Source: SZUA-309 sp965232595
GTDB lineage: Bacteria > Pseudomonadota > Gammaproteobacteria > Pseudomonadales > Azotimanducaceae
Length of the DNA stretch: 64,000 nucleotides
Assembly: GCA_965232595.1 (NCBI GenBank)
Contig: OZ246983.1
Coordinates: forward strand, 1,240,001 to 1,304,000
Direction of reading: 5' to 3'
Part shown: positions 8,354 through 16,597 of the stretch, in pieces
How the letters are laid out: every line of letters begins with the position of its first letter
Position numbering within the stretch: the stretch's first letter is position 1
The notes under the pieces: generated by a model
Seen by the model: only the letters and a program-made list of their open reading frames with translations
Databases searched by the model: none
Told to the model about the DNA's origin: nothing
Made by a program: the position numbers and the translations under genes

Positions 8354-8672
8354 AGACTTTCCCCTTCCTCTATTTTTTGACGGGTGCGAACTGCGATCGA
8401 TCCCTCAGCATCGATCAATGCTCACGCCCACCTCGAGTAGAGGCGATGAGTCTGCTTCTCAATTCGGCTGTTACTGCTATTGCGAACGAGATCCAATCCC
8501 ATCGTCTCTTCGATCGCGATAACTGCAGCACGGCTGACCTACTCCCTAGGACCGCACTTATCTACGAGCGTCTGCTTCTGCAGACCGCCATTCCAGGCTC
8601 TCTCTTCCCGGACCTCATACTTGTAGCAATGCCGTCAAACCAAGTCAAGCGGAAGCCGGGGCGGACTGACAA
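8354..8672. other. Intergenic region upstream of the TonB receptor
   Basis: This 319-base gap lies between two minus-strand genes. It is visibly lower in GC than its surroundings and contains no convincing coding sequence; the plus-strand open frame across it lacks a ribosome binding site and typical codon use. It should hold the receptor promoter and leader. The only clear element is the inverted repeat at 8395-8416. I find no terminator with a T tract for the radical SAM gene here. Confidence 0.5.
8395..8416. promoter_or_regulatory. Inverted repeat upstream of the TonB receptor, possible operator
   Basis: GATCGAT (8395-8401) and ATCGATC (8410-8416) form a perfect 7-base inverted repeat with an 8-base spacer, about 42 bases upstream of the receptor start. 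The position suits an operator or promoter element. It does not look like a Fur box. Only the symmetry is observed; regulation is inferred. Confidence 0.3.
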
Positions 8673-9797
8673 TCAGAACAGACTCTCCTGATAACCCGGC
8701 GGCTGGAACAGATCGCAACGCAGCTCTCCCATGCGCTCGTCTCCACCCAGACCGTTCGCCTTCAGCGCCTTGGCGAAGCGGCTGCCGATCAGCTCGGCCA
8801 TGGGGCCGGAGCCCCGCATCCGCTGGCCCCAGCCCGAACGGTAGAGCTTGCCGCCGCGCATCTCCCGCACCGCGCTTTCCACCCGGCTGGCCTTCAGTGG
8901 GTAATGCTCGTCCAGCCACTCCTGAAACAGAGGGCCAACCTCCCGCGGCAGGCGCAGCAGAATGTAGGCCGCCTTGCGAGCTCCCGCGCGCGCGCAGGCA
9001 GCAACGATCGCCTCGATCTCCTGATCGTTAACAAACGGGATCACGGGTGCGAGCATGGCGCCAACCGGCACCCCAGCGCCGTGCAGCGATTCGATCATCC
9101 GCAGCCTAGCCGACGGCGAAGCCGTCCGCGGCTCCAGCTTGGTTTTCAGCTCGTTACGCAGGGTGGTGACGCTGACGCTGACGTGCACCAGATCGAGGTT
9201 TGCCATTTCGCCCAGCAGGTCCAGATCACGCAGGATCAGCTGGCCCTTGGTGACGATGGTGACCGGGTGGCGCCACTCCAGCATCGTCTCCAGGATCTGC
9301 CGGGTGATCTGCAGATCCTTTTCCGCAGGCTGGTAGGGATCGGTGTTGGTGCCCATGGCGAGCGGCCGACACTCGTAGCCACGCCGACCCATCTCTGCCT
9401 CGAGGCGATTGCGGACGTCGGTCTTGTAGAAGATGCGGGTCTCGAAATCGAGCCCCGGCGACAGATCGAGGAAGGCGTGGGTGGGCCGGGCGAAGCAGTA
9501 CACGCAACCATGCTCACAGCCTTTGTAGGCATTAATCGAGCGATCGAACGGGATGTCGGGCGACCGGTTCTTCGTGATCAGCCTGACGGTCCGATCTGGC
9601 AGCAGGGTGGTTCCCGGCCTCGGGCCCGTTTCCCGTTCGACCGCCCAGCCATCCGCAACCGGCACCGAGCGGGTGGGCAGGAAGCGGCTCGCCGCGTTGG
9701 AGACCGCACCGCGCCCCTTGTGCACCTGACGATCGGAGAGACTGTCCGTATCAATGTCACTGTCCGTGTCTCTGTCTGTGTTTATCTCCACGTCCAT
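8673..9797 (-). CDS. PA0069-family radical SAM protein (SplB-like)
   Basis: A 374-residue radical S-adenosylmethionine enzyme. The 4Fe-4S ligands are in INAYKGCEHGCVYCFARP (CxxxCxxC), followed by GTNTDPYQPAEKDLQITRQIL, as in proteins resembling spore photoproduct lyase. The family is named after Pseudomonas aeruginosa PA0069, which I recall as a LexA-regulated gene. A textbook LexA box lies about 60 bases upstream of this start, which fits a DNA-damage role, though the reaction is unknown. Residues 2-24 are a low-complexity Asp/Thr/Ser run (DTDSDIDTDS) outside the family core, which begins at KGRGAVSNAASRF. A GTG just before that core is an alternative start. Confidence 0.88.
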   Translation of the reverse strand: MDVEINTDRDTDSDIDTDSLSDRQVHKGRGAVSNAASRFLPTRSVPVADGWAVERETGPRPGTTLLPDRTVRLITKNRSPDIPFDRSINAYKGCEHGCVYCFARPTHAFLDLSPGLDFETRIFYKTDVRNRLEAEMGRRGYECRPLAMGTNTDPYQPAEKDLQITRQILETMLEWRHPVTIVTKGQLILRDLDLLGEMANLDLVHVSVSVTTLRNELKTKLEPRTASPSARLRMIESLHGAGVPVGAMLAPVIPFVNDQEIEAIVAACARAGARKAAYILLRLPREVGPLFQEWLDEHYPLKASRVESAVREMRGGKLYRSGWGQRMRGSGPMAELIGSRFAKALKANGLGGDERMGELRCDLFQPPGYQESLF

Positions 9798-9854
9798 GCG
9801 CGCATCCTCCTGCTGTGGGCCGTGCCCTCGACCCGGCCGATCAGGCTACCTCGA

Positions 9855-9874
9855 TACTGTATGTTTGTACAGTA
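9855..9874. promoter_or_regulatory. LexA (SOS) box between divergent genes
   Basis: The 20-base palindrome TACTGT-N8-ACAGTA (core CTGT 9857-9860, ACAG 9869-9872) matches the Escherichia coli/Pseudomonas LexA consensus at every fixed position and its outer TA steps. It lies 57 bases from the radical SAM start (9797) and 63 bases from the lipoprotein start (9938). It is therefore well placed to repress the leftward gene and possibly the rightward cassette. Confidence 0.85.
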
Positions 9875-9882
9875 TTCCAGGG

Positions 9883-9910
9883 TTGTAAGCAGTCGTTGCC
9901 CCGTTAGACT
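9883..9910 (+). promoter_or_regulatory. Candidate sigma-70 promoter of the ATP-grasp cassette
   Basis: TTGTAA (9883-9888) and TAGACT (9905-9910) are separated by 16 bases and lie 27 bases upstream of the start at 9938. The LexA box ends eight bases before the -35 element, so a bound repressor could interfere but would not cover the core promoter. Pattern match only. Confidence 0.4.
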
Positions 9911-9937
9911 ACGCCGCTGCACTATCCGGACGAGTCG

Positions 9938-10711
9938 ATGCAGCGCTCCCCCAAGAAAAACTTGCAGAAAATCAGCATCTTGCTGGCAGCCGGCTGGGTG
10001 CTGAGCGGCTGCATGCAGGCCGAGATGGCATCCACCCAGGCCACCCTGGACGCCATGTCAGAGCAGATCGACACCCTGTCCAGCCAGCTGGATGAATCAC
10101 AGGCCACCCTGAGCGCCATGCAGAGCAGCGACCAGTCGAGCCGGGAGGCGCTGGAAGCACGCATCGCGGTGCTCGACGCGCAGCTCGAAAGCCTGCCGGG
10201 CTCCCTGGAGCTGAGCTGCCCGGAAGCACCTCAGGCCGCCGAGTGCGAGGCGGTCGCCCGGGTCATCGTCAGCGCCGACAAGATGCTGGTCGGCGAGCTC
10301 GAACACGTCTACATGGACCCACCCGGAGTGAGCGTGGTCGCGCGCATCGACACCGGCGCCACGTCCAGCTCGCTGCACGCGGAAAACCTCGTGCCCTTCG
10401 AGCGCGACGGCGAGGACTGGATCCGCTTCGACATGATGGTGAGCGAGTCCGACTCGGTAAGCATCGAGCGGCAGATCATCCGCCATGTGCGGGTGGTGCA
10501 GCAGGCAGACCCGAGCGGCTCGAGACGGCCGGTGGTGGCGATGCGGGTTCGGCTCGGCGAGATTCAGGACACCTTCGAGTTCACGCTCGCCGATCGCTCG
10601 CACCTGGAAAACGAGATGATCCTGGGCCGGAACTTCCTCGCCGACGTTACCCTCGTTGACGTCGGCCAGCAGTTCATCCAGCCTCGCTACTCACCACCCG
10701 ACGCCCAGTAA
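9938..10711 (+). CDS. Lipoprotein with coiled coil and retropepsin-like (putative ATP-dependent zinc protease) domain
   Basis: A 257-residue protein that starts the ATP-grasp cassette. A lipoprotein signal ends in the lipobox LSGC with Cys25 as lipidation site. Residues 30-90 are heptad-like and Ala/Ser/Gln-rich (SEQIDTLSSQLDESQATL), giving a coiled coil. From about 105 the domain found beside RimK-like ligases follows: VSVVARIDTGATSSSLHAENL carries the DTG aspartyl-protease motif (138-140), and MILGRNFLADVTLVDVG matches the second conserved block. Databases often call this family an ATP-dependent zinc protease, though the fold is retropepsin-like. The signal places it in the periplasm. Iso-directional, with a 4-base gap to the next gene. 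Confidence 0.85.
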   Translation: MQRSPKKNLQKISILLAAGWVLSGCMQAEMASTQATLDAMSEQIDTLSSQLDESQATLSAMQSSDQSSREALEARIAVLDAQLESLPGSLELSCPEAPQAAECEAVARVIVSADKMLVGELEHVYMDPPGVSVVARIDTGATSSSLHAENLVPFERDGEDWIRFDMMVSESDSVSIERQIIRHVRVVQQADPSGSRRPVVAMRVRLGEIQDTFEFTLADRSHLENEMILGRNFLADVTLVDVGQQFIQPRYSPPDAQ

Positions 10712-10715
10712 CCCC

Positions 10716-12212
10716 GTGAACCATCAGGGTCCGTTCCTCTTTCTCGTGCTGTTGCTGCTGCTCGCCGGCATCGGCACCGCCGGCTTCCGCCACCAGGCCT
10801 ATCGGATTCCGCTGCTGCCCGGTGAGCAGCAGACGGTCTGGCAGGTGGAGGCGCGAATCGAGTACACGGCGCTCGGCGGCGCCAGCCAGATTCATCTCAC
10901 CCTGCCGCCCGAGCAGAGCGGCTTCCGGCTGCTTGAAGGCACGGGTGCTGCGCCCGGCTTCGGCTTCAGCGTCGAGCAGCAGGCCGAGCAGCAGCAGGCG
11001 CACTGGACCAAACGCAACGCCAGCGGACTGCAGACGCTGTTCTACAGCCTGCCCATCGTCGAGGATCCGGCGCAGCGGGTGGATCCGATCCCGCCCGGCG
11101 CCATCAACCGACCGCGTTGGGACGAGCCCTACCTCACCGCCGCCCGGCAACTGATCGACTCGCTGCTGCCGATCACCGCCGATGCTCACTCCATGGCCGT
11201 GCAGCTGGTGGCGAGCATGGGCCGGACCCCGGCGGATCAGAACGTGAGCCTGCTGAAGGAACGTTACGAGGAGCCCGACCTGCTGGCGCGGCTGCTGATG
11301 ACCGCCGGCATCCCGGCCCGGACCGTGCAGGTGCTGGAGCTGCAGGACGGTCGGCGCCGGCAGGCGCTGGCCGAACACGTGCAGGTCTGGGACGACGATC
11401 GCTGGCGCCTCTACCACCCGCAGGACGGTCCGGTGGCCGACACCAGCAACCTGCTGCTCTGGCAGACGGAAACGCCGTCGGTGCTCGAGGTGATCGGCGG
11501 CACCCGTTCCCGGGTAACCTTCTCCATGATCAGCCAGGACCGCTCCATGCTGGAGCTGGCGGAGGGGTCCCGCGAGCCGGGCTTCGCGCTGTCGCTTTAC
11601 AGCCTGCCCATCGCCGAGCAGGGCATGTTCAAGCTGATCATGCTGCTGCCCGTTGGCGCCCTTGTCGTGGTCTTCATGCGCATCCTGGTCGGCGTGCGCA
11701 CGTCCGGCACCTTCATGCCGGTGCTGATCGCCCTGGCTTTTCTGCAGACCGATCTGCTGCCCGGGCTCGCCAGCTTCATCCTGGTGGTCGCCATCGGCCT
11801 GCTGATCCGCTCCTACCTCTCGAGCCTGAACCTGCTGCTGGTGGCACGAATCGCCACCCTGGTGATTCTGGTGATCGGCATCATCTCCGTGTTCAGCGTG
11901 GTGAGCTACCAGCTCGGGCTGATCGGCGGCCTGACCATCACCTTCTTCCCCATGATCATCCTGGCCTGGACCATCGAGCGGATGTCGATCATATGGGAGG
12001 AGGAGGGACCTAAAGAGGTGCTGATCCAGGGCGGCGGCAGCCTCCTGGTGGCCACCCTGGCTTTCCTGCTCATGGATCTGCCCATCGTTCGCCACCTGGC
12101 TTTCAACTTTCCGGAGCTGCACCTGGCGATCCTGGCCCTGGTGATGATCATCGGCCGCTACACCGGCTACCGGCTGCTCGAGCTGGGCCGCTTCTCGAGC
12201 TTCGGCAAGTGA
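10716..12212 (+). CDS. Inactive-transglutaminase domain fused to seven transmembrane helices
   Basis: A protein of about 498 residues. One hydrophobic segment at the N-terminus is followed by a roughly 300-residue extracytoplasmic region with a transglutaminase-like fold (ITADAHSMAVQLVASMG, LMTAGIPARTVQVLELQD, WDDDRWRLYHPQDG). The C-terminal 200 residues contain about seven membrane helices, from LIMLLPVGALVVVFMRILVGVRTSGTF onward. The nucleophilic cysteine normally found in active transglutaminases is not seen before the AGIPAR segment, which fits the family label inactive. I prefer the GTG at 10716, four bases after the preceding stop; a TTG at 10656 is the upstream alternative. It overlaps the ATP-grasp gene by four bases (GTGA). 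Confidence 0.85.
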   Translation: MNHQGPFLFLVLLLLLAGIGTAGFRHQAYRIPLLPGEQQTVWQVEARIEYTALGGASQIHLTLPPEQSGFRLLEGTGAAPGFGFSVEQQAEQQQAHWTKRNASGLQTLFYSLPIVEDPAQRVDPIPPGAINRPRWDEPYLTAARQLIDSLLPITADAHSMAVQLVASMGRTPADQNVSLLKERYEEPDLLARLLMTAGIPARTVQVLELQDGRRRQALAEHVQVWDDDRWRLYHPQDGPVADTSNLLLWQTETPSVLEVIGGTRSRVTFSMISQDRSMLELAEGSREPGFALSLYSLPIAEQGMFKLIMLLPVGALVVVFMRILVGVRTSGTFMPVLIALAFLQTDLLPGLASFILVVAIGLLIRSYLSSLNLLLVARIATLVILVIGIISVFSVVSYQLGLIGGLTITFFPMIILAWTIERMSIIWEEEGPKEVLIQGGGSLLVATLAFLLMDLPIVRHLAFNFPELHLAILALVMIIGRYTGYRLLELGRFSSFGK

Positions 12213-13216
12213 TCAGCTGGATCAAACCGGGGGCGCTCAGGAAGATCGGCGTGCTCGGCATGAACCGGCGCAACGTGGCCTACATCAGCCGCTACAACGA
12301 TCGCAGCCACTACCCGCTGGTCGACAACAAGCTGAAGACCAAGCTGATGGCCGGCAAGATGGGCCTGCAGGTGCCGGAGCTGCTGCACATCATCACCACC
12401 CAGCACGAGATCGAAGGGGTGGCCGAGGTGCTGGAGAATCTGAACAGCTTCGTCATCAAGCCGGCTCAGGGCTCGGGCGGCAAAGGCATCCTGGTGATCA
12501 AAGGCCGGAAGCCGGATGGCTACGTGAAGTCGAGCGGCGAGCTGGTCACGGTCAACGACGTGAAGCGACACCTGACGAACACGATCAGTGGCCTGCACTC
12601 ACTGGGCGGCCGTACCGACGTCGCCATCATCGAATCCCTGGTCGAAACCACGGATGCGTTTGAAGCGGTGAGCTTCGAAGGCGTGCCGGACATCCGCCTG
12701 ATCGTCTTCAAGGGTTTCCCGGTCATGGGCATGCTGCGGCTGGCCACCCACGAGTCGGACGGCAAGGCCAACCTGCATCAGGGTGCTGTCGGCGTCGGTC
12801 TCGACATCGGCAGCGGCAACGCCATCGCCGCCGTCCAGCACAACCGGCTGATCGACTCGCACCCGGACACCGGCGCCGCGCTCGACGAGATCCAGGTGCC
12901 GAACTGGCCGGCGCTGCTGCACCTGGCGGCGAGCTGCTTCGAGGCAACTCAGCTTGGTTACCTCGGCTGCGACATCGTCATCGACCGCCACCGCGGCCCG
13001 CTGCTGCTGGAGCTGAACGCCAGGCCGGGGCTGTCCATCCAGATCGCCAACGACGAGGGCCTGCTGCCCAGGCTGCAGCAGATCGAAGCGCTGGATTCAC
13101 CGTTCATGACGGTTCAGGATCGGGTCCAGGAAGCCATGCGCTGGTTCAGCCGGGCCCGCTCCGCAGGTCAGGAAGAGCTCTGGACCGAGGGTGACCGGCA
13201 GGCCGCCGCAGACTGA
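12209..13216 (+). CDS. Alpha-L-glutamate-ligase-like ATP-grasp protein (RimK-related)
   Basis: A 335-residue ATP-grasp enzyme related to RimK, which joins glutamate or another amino acid to a protein or small-molecule carboxylate using ATP. The nucleotide-binding segment FVIKPAQGSGGKGILVIKGR is near residues 72-92, FEGVPDIRLIVFKGFPVMGMLRLAT is central, and LLLELNARPGLSIQIAN supplies the metal-binding Glu/Asn. The start GTG overlaps the previous stop as GTGA, so the three genes are translationally linked. The acceptor substrate is unknown. The ligase is cytoplasmic while its partners face the periplasm, so the membrane protein may link the two sides. Confidence 0.88.
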   Translation: MISWIKPGALRKIGVLGMNRRNVAYISRYNDRSHYPLVDNKLKTKLMAGKMGLQVPELLHIITTQHEIEGVAEVLENLNSFVIKPAQGSGGKGILVIKGRKPDGYVKSSGELVTVNDVKRHLTNTISGLHSLGGRTDVAIIESLVETTDAFEAVSFEGVPDIRLIVFKGFPVMGMLRLATHESDGKANLHQGAVGVGLDIGSGNAIAAVQHNRLIDSHPDTGAALDEIQVPNWPALLHLAASCFEATQLGYLGCDIVIDRHRGPLLLELNARPGLSIQIANDEGLLPRLQQIEALDSPFMTVQDRVQEAMRWFSRARSAGQEELWTEGDRQAAAD

Positions 13217-13253
13217 AGCCACGAACCAAACCACACGATAGAAGGAATCAGAC

Positions 13254-13565
13254 ATGCTCGTACTCGTCGTCAGCATCGACACCACCGCCGAGAGCATCGC
13301 CGCCATCAAGGAGGCGATCGCCACCATGGAAACGGCCAGCCGTGCCGAGGAAGGCTGCTACGACTACACCTTCGCGGTGGAGCTGAACGATCCGAACAAG
13401 CTGCGGATCACCGAGTGCTGGGAAGACGAGGCGGCGCTGAAGGCACACTTCGCGACGTCGCACATGGCGGCGTTCAACGAGGCCATGGCCCAGGCCGGAC
13501 CGCGCAGCATGGACCTCAAGTGTTACGAGGCCAGCGAGGTGCCCTTCCCCATCAACCGGGGCTGA
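13254..13565 (+). CDS. Antibiotic-biosynthesis-monooxygenase (ABM) family protein
   Basis: A 103-residue ferredoxin-like alpha/beta-barrel protein of the ABM/quinol-monooxygenase family. The pattern is METASRAEEGCYDYTFAVELNDPNKLRITECWEDEAALKAHFATSHMAAF, where the ECWED.AALKAH block is diagnostic. Members act as cofactor-free oxygenases or bind small aromatics, and many are of unknown role. A strong GAAGGAA site precedes the ATG at 13254. It begins 37 bases after the ATP-grasp gene on the same strand and may be co-transcribed, but it is not a known member of that cassette. Confidence 0.8.
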   Translation: MLVLVVSIDTTAESIAAIKEAIATMETASRAEEGCYDYTFAVELNDPNKLRITECWEDEAALKAHFATSHMAAFNEAMAQAGPRSMDLKCYEASEVPFPINRG

Positions 13566-13583
13566 GCCGCTGGGGCGGGGCCG

Positions 13584-14729
13584 CTAGCGCAACAGCCAGT
13601 CGAGGATCCTGTCGTTCTCTTCCCGCGGGTAGGTATGCGACAGATCCTCAATCTCCCGATAGGTGAGGTCGACGCCGGCCTGGGTCAGCGACGCCTGGGC
13701 CATGCGCGCCACCTCGATATCGAACATCCAGTCCAGCGCCCCGTGGGTGAGGTATACGGGTAGCCCCTGCAGCCGCTCCTGGTCGGCAAACTCCAGCAGC
13801 ATCGGGTGAAAGCTCGCGGCGATAGGCGCCAGATGGGTGAACGGCGATTCAGAGCGCAGGCCGGAAAGGTAGGAGAAAGTCCCGCCATCGGACATGCCCG
13901 TCAGCAGGATTCGCTGCTCGTCCACCTGCCAGTGCTCGGAAACTCTGGCGACGATGGCATCCAGGTTGGCGCTGTCCACATCCGGCCCCATCAGCGACCA
14001 GGTCCCTTCCTTGGAGCTCGGTGAGGCGAGGATGACGCCCCGGCTGCGGGCATCTTTCAGCCAGCTCCAGAGGAAACTCCGGCCGTGGCCGCTGCCGCCA
14101 TGCAGCGCCACCACCAGGGGCATGGCCTCGCTGCCGTCGTAGTACTCCGGCACGTACAGCGAAAACCCGCCGCGCTCGGTGGGCTCGTTGGCCGCATGCA
14201 TCACGCCGACGTTCTCCCCGCCGGCATCGGCCTCGGCAAGCCTGGCCTGCAAAGCCTCGTCACCGCGGTAGTTGTCCGACAGGTAAAAGCGACTGACCGG
14301 CGGCAGCATGGAGGAGATGGGGTAGAGGGCCTCCACGGCCCGGGTGTTGAAGCTCATGGCCCGGTACGCACCCATGACCGGGTTGCTCTGGGTGAGGCAG
14401 TTCTCGAGCCCTTCGTAGGCTTTCAGCGCTTCCCCGGCAGCCCGTTCCGCATGGCTCGAGAACTGGCTGAGATGCTCCGGCCACGGCACCGCCCGGAAGG
14501 TCTCGAGCCCGGCCGCCACCGGTTCCCGGAACTGCTCGATCCCGGGGACCAGCTCCATGAGCGCCGGCGGGTGCAGGTGCCGGCCGACGTAGGCCAGCGC
14601 GTCCAGCGCCGTCAGCAGCGGCGGGATCAGCGCCGTGGTGGCATCGAGCAGGGTGTCCGTATCCGGTTCCTGTCCAGCAGCGTCGCTCTGCCTGTCCTGG
14701 TCGTCCTGACCACCCTGGTCATCGCTCAT
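13584..14729 (-). CDS. Alpha/beta-hydrolase (phospholipase/carboxylesterase or PHB-depolymerase-like)
   Basis: A 381-residue protein whose C-terminal 210 residues are an alpha/beta-hydrolase. The oxyanion segment is PLVVALHGGSGHGRSF, the nucleophile elbow is LLTGMSDGGTF (GxSxG), the acid is probably in LTHGALDWMFD, and the catalytic His is in DLSHTYPREEN. This resembles LpqC/PHB-depolymerase-like and phospholipase/carboxylesterase proteins. The N-terminal 150 residues are alpha-helical with no recognised domain, and the first 25 are acidic and Gln/Asp-rich. I chose the ATG at 14729, preceded by GGGGAA, over a GTG at 14762. No signal peptide is visible, so it is probably cytoplasmic. Substrate unknown. 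Confidence 0.78.
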   Translation of the reverse strand: MSDDQGGQDDQDRQSDAAGQEPDTDTLLDATTALIPPLLTALDALAYVGRHLHPPALMELVPGIEQFREPVAAGLETFRAVPWPEHLSQFSSHAERAAGEALKAYEGLENCLTQSNPVMGAYRAMSFNTRAVEALYPISSMLPPVSRFYLSDNYRGDEALQARLAEADAGGENVGVMHAANEPTERGGFSLYVPEYYDGSEAMPLVVALHGGSGHGRSFLWSWLKDARSRGVILASPSSKEGTWSLMGPDVDSANLDAIVARVSEHWQVDEQRILLTGMSDGGTFSYLSGLRSESPFTHLAPIAASFHPMLLEFADQERLQGLPVYLTHGALDWMFDIEVARMAQASLTQAGVDLTYREIEDLSHTYPREENDRILDWLLR

Positions 14730-14860
14730 GTCGTTCCCCGGCCTCACCCGAATACGAGCCACTATAGCGCGCCGCTCTGCCCTCCGCCGCAGCCCTGCCT
14801 CGCATCTGCGCAGGCACCCGGGTAAAGTCGATTGGCTGAGCAGGTCCTGGAGGACAGCAG

Positions 14861-15721
14861 GTGGCAGAACAGACTGAGCGGGCCTTCGACAGGGCCCTGG
14901 AAGACGTGGGCAACATCGTCATGCTGGAGCATGTGAACCTGACCGTGCCGGATCAGGGCATCGGCGCGCTTTTCTACGTGACCGGCCTCGGCTTCACCCG
15001 CGATCCGTACATCGACTTCGGCACCTTCAACATGTGGGTGAACCTGGGCGAGCAGCAGTTTCACCTGCCGAAGGCAGAGGCACAGGTGTTCCGGGGTCAC
15101 ATCGCGGTGGTGGTGCCGGACCTGGACGATCTGAAGAAGCGGCTCGGCTTCATCGCCAAGCCCATGGCCGACACCCAGTTCGCCTGGGAGGAAAAGGAAG
15201 ACCACATCGCGCTCACCTGCCCCTACGGCAACCAGATTCGCGCCTACCCGCCCGGCGTCTTCCCACTCATGGACCTGGGCATGCCTTACGTGGAGATGCA
15301 GGTGGCGCCCGGCACGGCCGCTGGCATCGCCAGCTTCTACGCAGAAGTGATGGGCTGCCCGGCCAGCGCCAGCGACGGGGTCGCCAGGGTGAAGATGGGC
15401 TACAACCAGGAGATGCGGTTTGCGGAAACCTCCGAGCCGATCGCCGACTACGACGGCCACCACATCGCCGTCTACCTGAGCAATTTCTCCGGTCCTCACG
15501 CCTGGCTGAACGAGCGGGGCCTGATCACCGAAGAGTCCGACCAGCATCAGTACCGGTTCCAGGCGATCGTCGATCCAGGGAACGGCGAGCCGCTGGCGGA
15601 GATCGAACACGAGGTGCGCTCCCTGTCGCACGCCATGTACCACCGCAACCTGGTGAATCGGAACCCTGCGGTGAACTTCTTCACCTACCGTAAAGGCAAC
15701 GAGATCTACACACCCGAATGA
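14861..15721 (+). CDS. VOC-superfamily (glyoxalase/extradiol-dioxygenase fold) protein
   Basis: A 286-residue two-module vicinal-oxygen-chelate protein. The first module starts MLEHVNLTVPDQGIGALFYVTGLGFTRD and includes FRGHIAVVVPDLDDL. The second starts MPYVEMQVAPGTAAGIASFYAEVMGCPA and includes DYDGHHIAVYLSNFS. Histidines in LEHVNL and HHIAVY are plausible metal ligands, giving a glyoxalase, dioxygenase or related metalloenzyme. The start is a GTG at 14861 behind GGAGGACAG. Its stop overlaps the ATG of the next gene as ATGA, coupling it to a CbbQ/NorQ ATPase. That makes it a candidate client of the ATPase, which is inference. Confidence 0.82.
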   Translation: MAEQTERAFDRALEDVGNIVMLEHVNLTVPDQGIGALFYVTGLGFTRDPYIDFGTFNMWVNLGEQQFHLPKAEAQVFRGHIAVVVPDLDDLKKRLGFIAKPMADTQFAWEEKEDHIALTCPYGNQIRAYPPGVFPLMDLGMPYVEMQVAPGTAAGIASFYAEVMGCPASASDGVARVKMGYNQEMRFAETSEPIADYDGHHIAVYLSNFSGPHAWLNERGLITEESDQHQYRFQAIVDPGNGEPLAEIEHEVRSLSHAMYHRNLVNRNPAVNFFTYRKGNEIYTPE

Positions 15722-16572
15722 GCGAAGCAATCAACCAGCCAGCGAGCGGCGCCGACCCCGTCGAGCTGCGCGACGAACCCTATTACCTGCCTCTCGCAGA
15801 CGAGGTAGCCCTGTTCGAGGCTGCCTATCACGCCCGCCTGCCGGTGCTGCTGAAAGGCCCCACCGGCTGCGGCAAAACCCGCTTCGTGGAGCACATGGCC
15901 TGGCGCCTGTACCGGGATCAGCGCGCCAGCGAGCTGGAAGTGCCGCTGATGACCATCGCCTGCCACGAGGACCTTACCGCCACGGACATGGTGGGCCGGT
16001 TCCTGCTGCAGGGCGACGAGACCGTCTGGCGGGATGGCCCGCTGACCCAGTCCGTGCGTAGCGGTGCCATCTGCTACCTGGACGAGATCGTCGAAGCGCG
16101 GAAGGACACCACGGTGCTGATTCACGCGCTGACCGATCACCGGCGCCTGCTGCCCATCGACAAGACCGGCGAGCTGCTGGCTGCGCACCCGGACTTTCTG
16201 CTGGTGATTTCCTACAACCCGGGCTATCAGAGCGTGCTCAAGGACCTCAAGCCGAGCACCCGGCAGCGCTTCGTCAGCCTCACCTTCGACTACCCGGATG
16301 AAGATCGGGAAGCCACCATCATCGAGCACGAAGCGGGTGTGGAGCGCAGCGATGCCGAGCGCCTGGCGCTGATCGGCGCCAAGGTGCGCAACCTGCGCGA
16401 GCACGGCTTCGAGGAAGGGGTGAGCACCCGCCTGCTGATCTACGCCGGCAGCCTGATGCAGCAGGGCATCGACGCCCGCCGGGCAGCCGAGATCGGCATC
16501 ATCAGCGCCGTCTCGGACGACGAGTCCGTGCAGCAGGCCATCGCCGACATCGTCGACGTCATCCTGCCCTGA
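15718..16572 (+). CDS. CbbQ/NirQ/NorQ-type MoxR AAA+ ATPase
   Basis: A 284-residue AAA+ protein of the CbbQ/NorQ branch of MoxR ATPases. Walker A is GPTGCGKT (47-54), Walker B is AICYLDEI (near 118), and FLLVISYNPGYQSVLKDLKPSTRQRF contains sensor and arginine-finger-type residues. Family members form hexamers that, with a von Willebrand-A partner, remodel a metalloenzyme: Rubisco for CbbQ/CbbO and nitric-oxide reductase for NorQ/NorD. No Rubisco or nor genes are in the window. It is coupled by ATGA overlap to the VOC gene upstream and lies 25 bases from its vWA partner downstream. Confidence 0.9.
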   Translation: MSEAINQPASGADPVELRDEPYYLPLADEVALFEAAYHARLPVLLKGPTGCGKTRFVEHMAWRLYRDQRASELEVPLMTIACHEDLTATDMVGRFLLQGDETVWRDGPLTQSVRSGAICYLDEIVEARKDTTVLIHALTDHRRLLPIDKTGELLAAHPDFLLVISYNPGYQSVLKDLKPSTRQRFVSLTFDYPDEDREATIIEHEAGVERSDAERLALIGAKVRNLREHGFEEGVSTRLLIYAGSLMQQGIDARRAAEIGIISAVSDDESVQQAIADIVDVILP

Positions 16573-16597
16573 GCAGGCTGCCGAGGAGAACGGCCCG

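Noticed and set aside
8338..8691. Plus-strand open frame across the gap upstream of the TonB receptor
   Set aside because: No ribosome binding site, no recognisable family, atypical composition, and it runs antisense into the radical SAM gene end.
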